Shown here: in pieces, positions 51,998 through 61,949 of the stretch | Layout of the letters: every line of letters starts with the position of its first letter | Position numbering within the stretch: the first letter of the stretch is position 1 | Origin: Purshia tridentata | Taxonomy: Eukaryota; Streptophyta; Magnoliopsida; Rosales; Rosaceae | Direction of reading: 5' to 3' | Length of the DNA stretch: 61,949 bases | Assembly (NCBI GenBank): GCA_003254885.1 | Contig: QANT01006763.1 | Coordinates: forward strand, 1 to 61,949 | Notes under the pieces: generated by a model | What the model saw: the letters and a program-made list of their open reading frames with translations, nothing else | The model's database searches: none | Told to the model about the DNA's origin: nothing | Made by a program: the position numbers and the translations under genes

Positions 51998-52830
51998 TCT
52001 CGGGTGGCTCTGGAGATTGAGAGCGAGAGAGAGCGTACGACGGTGACGGTGACGGCGGTGGAAGACCGTTAACTTTGACGATTTGCTGTCTCTTGTCTCC
52101 GGGAAGAAGAGGATCGGCCTTCAGCCCTTCAGGAATCGGTCATCACAAGTACTTCACTCACGTCGCGACTTCGTCGTCTGGTAATGCATCTTTACTTTCT
52201 GGTACGTTGGATGGGCTGGGCCCACAAAATTAGCGCGAAGATGGAGCCCAATAACAACCCAAGGCCATTGTTTCTACTGTGTGCTAAGCCCAAGCTTGTT
52301 TTTGTTTTTAAAATGCACCAAAATATTTTGTTACACCCTAAAAAAAAACACCACGGAAAAATTTTCTAAAATTTCCGATTTTTTTTTTCTGATTTTTCTA
52401 GATTTGTATTTTGTACTTCTTCCAATAAAGTTGGAGAGAAAGGACATTAAACCAGTAGTTAGTTGGCTTAAAATTTTCAATTAGTGATGAAAATTGTGCT
52501 TAGCATAGCCCTTATTCTATAAAAAGCGGGTAGTAGTATATTTTTAATACATATTTTGAAGTCAATTTATTTCAATACACGTATTTAGAATTGTACGGAT
52601 GAAGAATATTTATTAATTATTTGTAAGTTCCTGGTATTAAATACGTTATTGGCATCTCTGTTTTTATTTTTCTTATCGTTGGTTGCAAACTTGCATCTCT
52701 ATCATGTGGTAGTTGGTTGGTCCGAATTACACAGCTGAAGTAAAACGACATGTGGGCAACGTAAGCTTGAATATGTGGAGGTAAAGGCAGGCGCCACCAT
52801 TTGCAGGCTTGCAAGTTGCAGCAGCACATC
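51998..52830. promoter_or_regulatory. divergent promoter region, small membrane protein and deformylase
   Basis: It separates two divergently transcribed genes. Site II-type motifs (TGGGCTGGGCCCA) lie at about 52210-52222, close to the minus-strand gene. The remaining AT-rich part up to 52830 holds the deformylase promoter and 5' leader. No other gene seen. Confidence 0.4.
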
Positions 52831-55800
52831 ATGAACCTCGTCCAAAGAGCCTCTCCAAGCCTCCCCAAACTTTTCGGATTGGCAAAGAGACCCTTCAGGT
52901 CCTTGAGATTCCCCGGGGAGCCCTTCGACTCTTCCTCTTCTCGCACTCTCGCCCATGGAATCCACGTCTTCCATTGCCCCGTATGTCAACATTGCATGCA
53001 CTTTTCATTTTCATTTTGCTTTTTCTCGGAAACCAATCTTGGGAACAGAGAATTTAAATCTTAATGGGTGTTCTTAACAGGACGCAGTTGGGATTGTGGC
53101 CCATCTCTCGGAATGCATTGCTTCCAAAGGCGGAAACATACTCGCTGCCAATGTTTTCGTGCCCGAAAACAAGCATGTCTTCTATTGCAGAAGGTACCTT
53201 GTGATTCTTCTGTTTGATCTTTTTTCTTTCTTCCCCAAATAGCTCAGGTTCATTTGTAATTTGTAACCACAAAAAAGAAAAAAGGTACCTTGTGATTCTT
53301 CTGTTTGATCTTTTTTTCTTTCTTCCCCAAATAGCTCAGGTTCATTTGTAATTTGTAACCACAAAAAATAAAAAAAAATGAAGTTTTTTTTTTTCCTGGT
53401 TTTGGTGGGAGGATTGGTTATTACTGCCAAAGCTCTGAGTTTTATTTATATTTGGTTGAATTTAATATGACTGGTTTGGTGTAATAGTAAATATATTGCT
53501 ATGATATTGTTAGGATGCAAAATCTGGTAATTCAGTTAATGGGGTTTTTCTGGCTAGTTAATACCGCTGTTCATTTAAATATCCAAGGTCAGTCTTTCAT
53601 AGGAATCACTTTTATAGCAATGGAGGAGCATGTTGGTTCCACAGCTTGCTCCCAATTATTCTGCGTAGTTTGTACAGAACCCACTATTGTGTGATGCAAT
53701 ATGTTGAATTTGATGGATTCTTTAATGTACTTAGACCATGAGTACATCTAAAATCTAACTGTCTGGCAGTGAATTTATTTTTGATCCTCTTAAATGGCCG
53801 AGGTTGCAAATGGATGAGGATTTTCAGGAGTTGTCAACAACGTACAACGCTATGAGATCTGTTGTCCGGGTGCCAGATCATGACCCCAAATATAAGATTG
53901 GTGTCCTTGCCTCGAAGCAGGTGCACCATTTGCAAATTTTCTTACATATGTATACACACACACACATGTGTTTTCAGATTACAATGTTATGCATATTGAA
54001 ACCATCTTTACACTGCTGCAGGATCATTGCCTGGTTGATTTGTTACATATGTGGCAGGATGGAAGACTTCCAGTAGATATAGCTTGTGTGATAAGGTGAG
54101 GTTTTTTGAAATTTCACCATTTTAGTTGATATTGTTGGTTTTCAGAACTTTGACCATGGTTATAGTGCACCTTCTTGTTTTTTTTTTTTCAGTAATCACG
54201 AGAGAGGTCCAAACACCCATGTGCTTCGCTTTCTAGAAAGAAATGGTATACCTTATCATTATCTGCATACAAACAAGGATAATAAAACAGAAAGAGAAGG
54301 GAAGATATTAGAGTTGGTTCAAAATACTGATTTTTTAGTTCTTGCCAGGTACATGCAGGTAAGTCAGGTTATGGAATTCTATTTTTACCATTTCAATTGT
54401 CATTTCAACTTTCTAAAAGAATCATTGGTAAATGGTATTGCTATTGAAGCTTGCAATGCTGACTGGCATAACAAGCTTCTTCCTGTTATTTCATTCTAGA
54501 AGTCAAAGGACAGTTAGGAAGAAAACAAAAGAATAAAGGAAGTAGACTTAATTCAGATTTGTTGTAAAAAATTACAAGTGCAGTATTTAACAACTAAAGC
54601 ATTGTTTTTATTTACACAGATATTATCTGGTGATTTTTTAAATAGCTATGGAAAGGATATAATTAATATTCATCATGGCCTTTTGCCGTCATTCAAGGGT
54701 GGAAAACCATCTAAACAGGTCCGCACTACTTGTTTTTTAATGTGTTAAAATATATTCTTGCTTTTTCAAGTATATCTATGCTTCCATCCTAACTGTCTAT
54801 ACATGTTTAAGTTGCTAGACTATGTTCACAGGCTTTTGATGCAGGGGTGAAGCTTATTGGTGCAACAACTCATTTTGTGACCCAGGAACTTGATTCAGGG
54901 CCTATTATTGAACAGATGGTAAAATCCTCTGAGTCTTTGACATCCTTTTAAAGCTTTATTGTTGATCCTGAATGACTGAGAACATAGGCTTATTTTATTA
55001 GGTGATGATTATTCTAGTGTTTGCACCCATTTTTACTTTTTCAATAGAAAGCTTTGGTTTTTTCTAGGCAAGTATGACATGGGACTATGATGAGCTAAAG
55101 TTAAACAGCTGAATCAATTACGCAAATCATAGTGAAAAGAATGATTTGCTACCCAACCAAGAACCTGGAAGAATGGGATAGGCCTAGTTACAGCATATAT
55201 AGCTAATTTTTTAAAAGGTAGAGTGCTTTAAAATGGTTTATAGTCAGAATTTCACTATAACATAGCCTTATTTGAGCAAAAACTAGTAGTAAAATTCTAT
55301 GACATTTTTGGATCAATGTTTCCTGATAGAATGCATTATGGTAGTAGTGAGTTCTGAAATTAAAACTTACTGTCTTTGAAGTTTGGAGATCAATCTGAAG
55401 CTTGTGAGACTGTGGAGTTAAAATCTCTTGACTAAAATGATGCAGACTTCAGGTTTGTTGTGACTATTGTGTGCGGGAAAGGCTATGTCAGGTCATGTAG
55501 ACACTTTATCAGGATTATCAATGAACCCGATATTGAAATTGCTCAAGATACCATTTTTAAGTTCTAGTTAGCTCAAGATCCCTCTTATTAACTGCGGAAG
55601 TTTTTTTTGGACGAGAAACTATGTGTTTCTGTTTTCTGCTTGCTCCCTGGTTAGAACCTCTAAGGGACCCTAATGACTAGGACTTGAGTAACTGAACAGA
55701 AAAAATGGCACAGTGTGACTGGGCTCAAAAAAATTTCTAAGCGGTATATAATAAACCATTCTCTTCTATTCAAATCATACTCTTTTTAAGGCAAAAGGTT

Positions 55801-56567
55801 TCTCTGGGTTTTTAGTCATAACATCCTTTAAAAGGTGATGATCAATTGGTTTTTGACTTTGAGAACTGTTGGGCTTAGGTTTAGGGTTGTATTGTATCAT
55901 CAATCAGCATGGTTCGATCCGTCACGTTAAATATCCTGTCCTGGTACATTCTATGGTTTTTAAATATAAGGTGGAGCATGAATGCAATATTCTAAATTTT
56001 GATTTATCCCATACCATGATAATCTCATTGTCTACTCGGCTATGTTGCCTATTGGATTACATTAGAAAAGTTTGTAGAATTTAATACTTTGTGGTAGTAG
56101 GAAAAGTATTTCCTGCTTTGTAACCAAAAGAACTATGTGCTGCTGAAGAAATTTTTTGAAACTGCTAATTTCTGGCTTCCGTTATATGGGTAACCCAACC
56201 TGTTTCTGGTCATACAACAAATCATCTTGATAATTTTGTAAATTATTTTAACAGACATGCTTGCATGTTGGATTCTATATTGTAAATAGTTTATGTTCAG
56301 TGCACAATAGTGGGTACTAGGCAATTAGATTTATTGGCAAGCATTGATATTCAATGATGTGTATATTATTGGTAATTGTAGCAGCTTAGAGTTTAAAATA
56401 CATCTTATTTCAATATGCAGGTTGCAAGAGTTTCACACAGAGATAACTTGCAGAGTTTTGTGCAGAAGTCGGAGAACCTTGAAAAACAATGCCTTTCAAA
56501 GGCTATCAAATCATACTGTGAACTGCGAGTGTTAGCTTATGGGGAAAACAAGACTGTTGTGTTCTGA
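52831..56567 (+). CDS. PURU: formyltetrahydrofolate deformylase (PurU), mitochondrial
   Basis: Eight exons: 52831-52980, 53081-53193, 53770-53920, 54022-54095, 54193-54358, 54620-54718, 54832-54918 and 56421-56567, encoding 328 residues. It hydrolyses 10-formyl-THF to THF and formate, preventing folate trapping when photorespiratory glycine decarboxylation runs. The N-terminus is Arg/Ser-rich and acid-poor, fitting mitochondrial import. An ACT domain follows (about 45-125: [20 protein letters not shown]). The C-terminal formyltransferase-like domain has [23 protein letters not shown] and [13 protein letters not shown]234, H236 and D272 show the Asn-x-His and Asp spacing of the GART/PurU catalytic triad. 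The exon 2 donor is duplicated (see 53192-53373). Intron 7 is 1.5 kb. Confidence 0.95.
53192..53373 (+). repeat. 91-bp tandem duplication across the deformylase exon 2 donor
   Basis: Bases 53192-53282 are repeated at 53283-53373 with minor A/T-run changes. Each copy begins AGGTACCTTG, so the AAG|GTACC donor at 53194 has an equivalent at 53285. Use of the second donor would insert 91 nt and shift the frame. Confidence 0.92.
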
Positions 56568-57413
56568 GGGAAAAATAACATAAATCTGCTGAGGGGTGGT
56601 TAACATGATAACATCTGTTTGTACATTAAATTATTCTTTTGAAAAGTTGATCAATACATATTTCCCACTTTGCTGTAAGGTTTACAAATTTGTGTACCAT
56701 CATTTGTATACTTTGGCAGTTACCCATCTTAAACAAAACTCCAAGCATACATGAGCTGGAAGAAAATTTCTTGGATTACCATGGTTTTGGCAACTTATTT
56801 GATTTATAATGTTTATTACAGATCATTGTTTCAATTTGAGTACAAAAACAAAAAAAAAAATCAATAGCAGTTTAAGCTTGCTCGAAATCAGAAATTTTTA
56901 AATGTGATCAGGCAGCAATCTTATCCACTCTATAATGATGATTTGGATTCTAATTTCCATGTACTAGTATTTGAAAATCAACAAAGCACTCAGCTGCTTA
57001 ATTGCAGCTGACTCAACAAAGAAGTTTTTATTTCTTTTCAACTCGCTTCTGCATTTGGATCTTGCTCTTGCACATGAACTCGTTTCTGCATTTGTTAATG
57101 TTACCCAGAAGTTGATTATGAGATTGGCTCATACGTATGAAATCATCTTTTCTTTAGAAAGTTAGCCAAGTACGCTCTACTACCTATTCACACTTTTAAT
57201 GCAGCATCTATGCATTGTGCAACTTGTTCTGAAATCTCAGAACTGATAAAATGTAATCCAACCGCAAGATCTGAAAATAACTAACTCATTTAAAGTTTAG
57301 CTTCAAAACAAGAAATCTCAAATTTACAAATATTTTCTGGAGGTGGTCAAGTACCAAAGTCCATATCCCAGTCGCTTGCTGTTCCAGGTTGCTGTCACAC
57401 ACCCCACAAGACC
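56568..57413. other. intergenic: deformylase 3' UTR to defensin-like promoter
   Basis: Besides both flanking untranslated regions it holds a decayed DUF828 exon copy at about 56958-57130. No functional gene seen. Confidence 0.4.
56958..57130 (-). pseudogene. decayed copy of the last exon of the DUF828/VAN3-binding gene
   Basis: A 96-base ungapped block starting at 56983 matches the coding end of the intact gene's last exon (block starting at 58314) at 70 of 96 positions by hand count. In the corresponding minus-strand frame it begins EFMCKSKIQ, paralleling EFKCKNKVH of the real protein, but is cut by three in-frame stops. Similarity fades on both sides. It is therefore a relic of a duplicated exon, in the same orientation as the intact gene and on the other side of the defensin-like gene. 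Confidence 0.7.
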
Positions 57414-57597
57414 ATGGTGAAGGCTTCATTCAAATTGGCTTCCTTCTTGGCCCTCCTACTCATTTCGTCTTGTTAATCTCTCTCTCTCTCACACACACAC
57501 ACACACGTGATACTAGTAGATTTATTATTTGAAGTAGTGTGATAAAAAGTTTTTGGCTGGTAGGTATGGCATTCAGAAGGATGGTAGGAGCAGAAGN

Positions 57598-57633
<36 letters not shown>

Positions 57634-57989
57634 GTGATACTAGTAGATTTATTATTTGAAGTAGTGTGATAAAAAGTTTTTGGCTGGTAGGTATGGCATT
57701 CAGAAGGATGGTAGGAGCAGAAGCCCAAAACGAGCAATACAAATGTACCCATGATGCTGACTGCAAAGATAAATGTGATGGTGATCACTGCAAAGCTAAA
57801 TGTTTACAGTTGCCTAGCATGTGTGTGAATAGCCTTTGTGCATGCCCATTTGGCCCTGAACACTCTGCTGTAAGAGTAATCTCAATTTCTACATGTGCTA
57901 GTGATGGTGATTGCACCAAGTTCTGTCCTTCTGAGTGCAGTATCAAAACCTGCATTGAGGGCAAATGTTCATGTGGGTGTCATGGCTGA
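57414..57989 (+). CDS. secreted cysteine-rich defensin-like (DEFL) peptide precursor
   Basis: Two exons, 57414-57471 and 57691-57989, encode about 118 residues. Exon 1 codes for a signal peptide (MVKASFKLA then a Leu-rich core); the intron lies at the end of the signal sequence, as is usual in plant DEFL genes. Exon 2 holds two cysteine-dense modules, one of eight Cys (about residues 42-75) and one of eight Cys near the C-terminus ending CSCGCHG. Such peptides act in defence or cell signalling; the role here is unknown. The intron contains a single-N gap (57597) flanked by a repeat that includes the first 32 bases of exon 2, so intron length and gene structure are assembly-dependent. The splice choice is mine and untested. 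Confidence 0.65.
57472..57722 (+). repeat. direct repeat around a single-N gap in the defensin-like gene
   Basis: The stretch from the (CT)n(CA)n tract through GGAGCAGAAG occurs before the N (to 57596) and again after it (57598-57722), identical apart from microsatellite length. This is best explained by unmerged overlapping contig ends. The true intron is probably about 125 bases shorter. Confidence 0.85.
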
Positions 57990-58276
57990 AATAGATGTTT
58001 CTTTATCGTATGATATGAAATAAGATTTCTAGCTGCTACAACATCTGATTGTGCAGTCTGAATTTCACACAGAACACACAATCTCTCATGGCACTTTTGC
58101 ACAAACGTAATATTTGAGCACCTATTTCACATATGTTGTAACATATAACAACAGTAAACTGTATCATTGCCTAATTTCTTTGATGCCTTGTATAAATCTT
58201 CTACTTGTAACAGAAGTATAGTGCATAATCAAAGGTTTTAAATGACATATTCTTGGATTACATATACACAAGTGAA
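57990..58276. other. convergent spacer
   Basis: 287 bases that must hold the 3' UTRs of both the defensin-like and DUF828 genes, so their transcripts may overlap. Confidence 0.4.
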
Positions 58277-60317
58277 TCATATACTATTGCTGATACTTAA
58301 AACTTCCAGAGAGCGCTCAGTTTCGTCAATGTAGCTGACTCGACGAAGAAGATTTTTAATCCCATCAACCCATTTTTGTTTATGGACCTTGTTCTTGCAC
58401 TTGAACTCTAGTAGACCCTGTCCGGTTTTGAGCCCAAAATAGACCTCTTCTGAAATTTCCCTTTCTTTTTTGTATGGCCAGGCAGAAGTCTCATCACAAA
58501 CTCCATAAACAACACCTAGTACCGGCAGAGTACATTCAGATGTTAGCAAATCCTAGCTCATAAACTTATTGGTAAAGAAATTTTTCTATCGACGGTGCTG
58601 ACTAGTTGCCAAAATCAGAGAGGAATGAACACATAATAGTACAATAAAACACAAAATTTGTGGACAATAAAAACTTACATTTATTCTTCTTGGAGAAGGC
58701 TCCTCCAACATGTTTACGTTTGAGTTTAATTTTGACCTGAAGAGACAAATATAAGAGTCAGAAACTCAAATTTTCTGTCCGATGCATTTTCCTGATTATT
58801 CCTTCAACTAAATTTATTTACCTGAGATTTATTGTTGATGTAGACAGAGACACGCTTCCATTGTAAAACACCTGCATACGCCAATTTCAAAAAAATCATA
58901 TGAATCAGTTAGCAACATTTAAGTCCATCTGAAACTTACAGGCTTAACTTAATTCATGAGAAACAATGAACCTTTTCGTATAAATTTCTAATTCTTGTAT
59001 TGTTTATAGTAAGCTACCTTTTCCGGTAAGTTGCAATAGTTCTCCAACACAGGGAAAATCCTGCTCCTCCACTTGACTATGAAAAGCAGCAGCTGAAGGA
59101 ATTTCAGCCATTCCCCTATCATAGGGACTAATAGCAGAATTCTTTCTTGCTTCTTTTGGTAATCTTGCTTTCAAAGCTGCCTCTCCTCGCAAAGCTAAAA
59201 AAAACTTTCCATTAATGGACAATCATGGTCAAACAACATGAAGATAAGACTATGACTGTCCCATGGCATGACAAATATACAGTTTTATACTCATAATTCT
59301 CTGAATCTTTTTATTTGAAAGCTAAAATTTATATTATTTTTATTCTTAGTAAATATGAGCAAGTACCTGTTGCAGCTGCTGCTGTAAGAGTCATAAGATC
59401 ACCAGGACTTTGAATGTCCACTGCTGATCTGACAGCAGATGCCACTCGGTCATGATCCGCTCCAGCTAATTCAGCCATTTCAATGCAATGTGATGCCAGC
59501 AATTCTGTAGCCAAACCCAAAGCCATGCTTGTTTTCGAGCCAGGGCCACTAGAGTTTTCTGCTGCAGTTACAGCAGCCAAGGCTGCAGCAACTCCAGCGA
59601 TGGAGATAGCAGAATGCACACGTGCCCTTTCTACCCGTTCCTTATCTTTCTTCTTCACTGTGCTACTAGTGAACTCCCTATGGTGGAACCATTTTCCAAT
59701 TGACCCCGTTCTCCTATTGTTAACCGATTTTATGACCGTGCCTGACTGCTAGAAGAATCAGAACAATTAGAAAACAGAACTGAAAACTTGCAATGAAGTT
59801 ATGACTGTCCATGGAATGTTATAGTGAAGAACCAAGGGTATCAAAAAATAATGATGTTCAAGTAGGCATAAGTGCAAAATATGTGACTAACTTTACGATA
59901 CACGATCCATTATCTATAGGCCATCCAATTCCTTTCCAGTAAACAGGTTATGTCATTCCTTGTTTCATGAATACTGAGGCAATATAATAGCTATCCATGA
60001 AGAAAAGGGAACATAATTCAAAGAAATTATAAGGCAGGATTGCTTACTAGCTGTGGAATAACAGTTTCTTCTGGGAATATGTCAGGACTCTTCTCAAGGG
60101 AAAATTGTTTTTGTTTCTGAGCAAGAGCCTTTGAGATTTCTGAAGCAGAAAGACTCCATGACCTTGACAAGAACTCCATAGGCTCCTGTGGTGTTTGTGG
60201 TTGAGGGATTGCAGGCAAGGATGGCACTATTTTCATCTCTTCAGCTTCCTCTACATTCTGTAGCCCATGCAAAGAACCAGCACTACTCTTCCAAGCTGAA
60301 TAATAACCGCTTTCCAT
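58277..60317 (-). CDS. VAN3-binding protein-like (DUF828 auxin-canalization, PH-like domain)
   Basis: Six exons on the minus strand: 60048-60317, 59367-59748, 59018-59194, 58822-58871, 58679-58736 and 58277-58515, encoding 391 residues. The N-terminal half is DUF828: [20 protein letters not shown] near residue 47, an Ala-rich helix ([19 protein letters not shown]) and [15 protein letters not shown]. The C-terminal half (about 255-380) is the plant PH-like domain ([46 protein letters not shown]). Arabidopsis members bind the ARF-GAP VAN3 and act in vesicle trafficking, PIN localisation and leaf-vein patterning. The exon 2 acceptor is a NAGNAG (CTAGCAG), so isoforms differing by one Gln at the exon junction are possible. 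From memory this matches About At4g17350. Confidence 0.92.
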
Positions 60318-61949
60318 TTCTTAGTCTATGTCTTTCCACTCACAGTTTTCAAATGTTTCAATTAATAAAAGGATTTTTCTTCTCTGTAGTGGTGGTGACC
60401 AGTTATATGACCCTTACTTTCCTAATCAAAATTTCCACAATTGATAGCTTTGGCCTCTTCCTGTGATATCAATTGAAGGTAAACGTTAGCATACTACAGT
60501 AGACTACTTAAAAATATCTTGTAACAAATTACCAAATTGGTTTGGTTGTTCAACCATAAATAAATGAACTGCTATGGAGTGGTTTAAGAAAAGCAACTCT
60601 AAAATCTAGTTCAGATAACCAAAAAGTGAGGGTTGGTTTTGGGTAGAATTTGGAAGTACTCCTCTTGCTTCTTGAAACAAAACTACTTTTAAGACTTCTA
60701 AGTTCTACTTTTGTAAAGCAAAATACTTCAAAAGCCAAATTCAATAATCAAATAATTAATTTAAAGCACTGCCAACAAGCAAAACCCAATTAGGAATTTT
60801 CTAAAATGGGATTGGAAATGGAGGCTTTCATATTCAAAATAGTCTGTCAAAGTCTCAAAGAGGCAGTATTACTACTACCCTTTGAAAAAACGAAAAATCC
60901 AAGGGAGAAAGATAGCTTTACTAACCTTGCAGCCTTGAAAGCTCTATATCATCTTTGCCAACAAACCCATTATATAAACACACAAGAAAGGCCCTGCAGA
61001 TGCAGAAACAGTACTAAGAGACAGAATATATTGCACGAGCGCATAGAGATACCTAGTGCTTTGAATTCCCCATGAATTCGGGTGGGACTTGCATTAAAAG
61101 AAATCAAAAAACAAAGAGATGAAATTATATCTCACGAAACTCGAAAAGTAGGAATCTCCAATCTAAGGAACAGGGGACAAAACACAATCCTGGATAAGCG
61201 GGAATGGTTTCTTAACACACATACAAAATATGCAATGGACAATGGTACAAACAAAGCGCCAAAGCTAGGCCTATAACTACGCCTATAGTATAGAAGTGAA
61301 GCATTAGATTATGAAAGTATGAATGTTAGTCTGTTATTAATGTTAGAAGAAAGGACTATAGTTGTGTCTTTTTTGTGGGCTTGGAGGGGCGCGTGTGCGT
61401 GCTAGATCAGCGGGAGACGCAATAGCCATGCATCAACGTTGACTGGACGGTGGGGGCGGTCTGGGAAGTGGAGCTTTTCTTCTATTCTCTCTTAGGCCCG
61501 GGTCCCTACCCCTTTGTTTTGTCGGAGAATAAGGAAACCCACAATATGATAATATCTAAGAATCTTTTTCCTATCTATCTCTTATCAATTTGTTGTGAAT
61601 ACGATTATAGGATACTCTTTCTTTTTTAAGCTTTGGTGTTGAATTTAAAATATTTTAATATTGTGTAGAGAAATATCACTATATTAATAACTCGAATACT
61701 CTAATTTTATTTGCTTACCACTATTTTTAAAAGCTTAAATTGTTAGGATCTCGTTGTTTGATATTGTAATATTTCCTCTCTAATATATGGAATTCAATTT
61801 ATATTAGGAAGATGCAATTGCAATTACTCGAATTTAGGATCTCTNACTATAATTCACAAATATTACATCACATGCCACTACAATAAAATATATATATATA
61901 TATATATTATATCAATACTATTACATTAATTTATATTATATTGTATTAA
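60318..61949. other. upstream region of the DUF828 gene and window end
   Basis: A 5' leader, possibly with an intron, may extend to about 61100. A GC-richer block at 61380-61510 (GGCGCGTGTGCG, CCCGGGTCCC) is the best promoter candidate for the minus-strand gene. Beyond it the sequence is very AT-rich, with an N at 61845 and an (AT)n tract at 61888-61908. No coding gene recognised. Confidence 0.4.

Noticed and set aside
52702..53001. 99-codon minus-strand frame over deformylase exon 1
   Set aside because: Shadow of the real plus-strand targeting-peptide exon.

Overview
This window is nuclear DNA from a flowering plant, most likely a eudicot. The genes are split by many AT-rich GT-AG introns. 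The coding content is plant-specific: a plastid-targeted isopropylmalate dehydratase subunit, a phytocyanin, a defensin-like peptide, a DUF828 auxin-canalization protein and an RBBP6/PQT3-type ligase. A Helitron end and many AT/CT microsatellites are also present. A woody rosid, perhaps Rosaceae, would fit, but I cannot prove the family from sequence alone. I saw no tRNA, rRNA, CRISPR, phage or viral element.

Layout. 1-4090: Helitron-derived DNA with no host gene. 4687-9144 (+): AIM24-like mitochondrial protein. 10094-11002 (-): intronless MHK/RCK-type kinase. 13230-20467 (+): PQT3-like RING/U-box E3 ligase with upstream ORFs in its leader. 21914-22693 (+): isopropylmalate dehydratase small subunit. 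25388-28697 (+): Gfo/Idh/MocA oxidoreductase. 29559-39754 (+): the complete 24-exon meiotic MSH4 gene. 40935-42860 (-): ribosomal protein eL15. 44129-44893 (-): phytocyanin that has lost its copper ligands. 45428-49603 (+): mitochondrial phosphatidylserine decarboxylase 1. 51735-51997 (-): 52-residue membrane protein. 52831-56567 (+): formyltetrahydrofolate deformylase. 57414-57989 (+): cysteine-rich defensin-like peptide. 58277-60317 (-): VAN3-binding/DUF828 protein. I resolved exon structures by splice signals and reading-frame continuity; every multi-exon model closes in frame.

These genes are not an operon or a single pathway. They are a conserved syntenic block: from memory, the same families sit together in Arabidopsis at about At4g17350-At4g17420, with the decarboxylase/small-membrane-protein pair at about At4g16695-At4g16700. 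The kinase, IPMI subunit, phytocyanin and defensin-like genes are extra relative to that remembered order.

The accessory signals are mostly small-scale. Short tandem duplications copy splice sites in AIM24, MSH4 and the deformylase gene. A decayed copy of the last DUF828 exon lies beside the defensin-like gene. A diverged duplication lies inside an eL15 intron. MSH4 has a GC-AG intron, and two genes have NAGNAG acceptors. Three of five single-N gaps are flanked by near-identical direct repeats that look like unmerged contig ends. I did not find a convincing undescribed multi-gene system.
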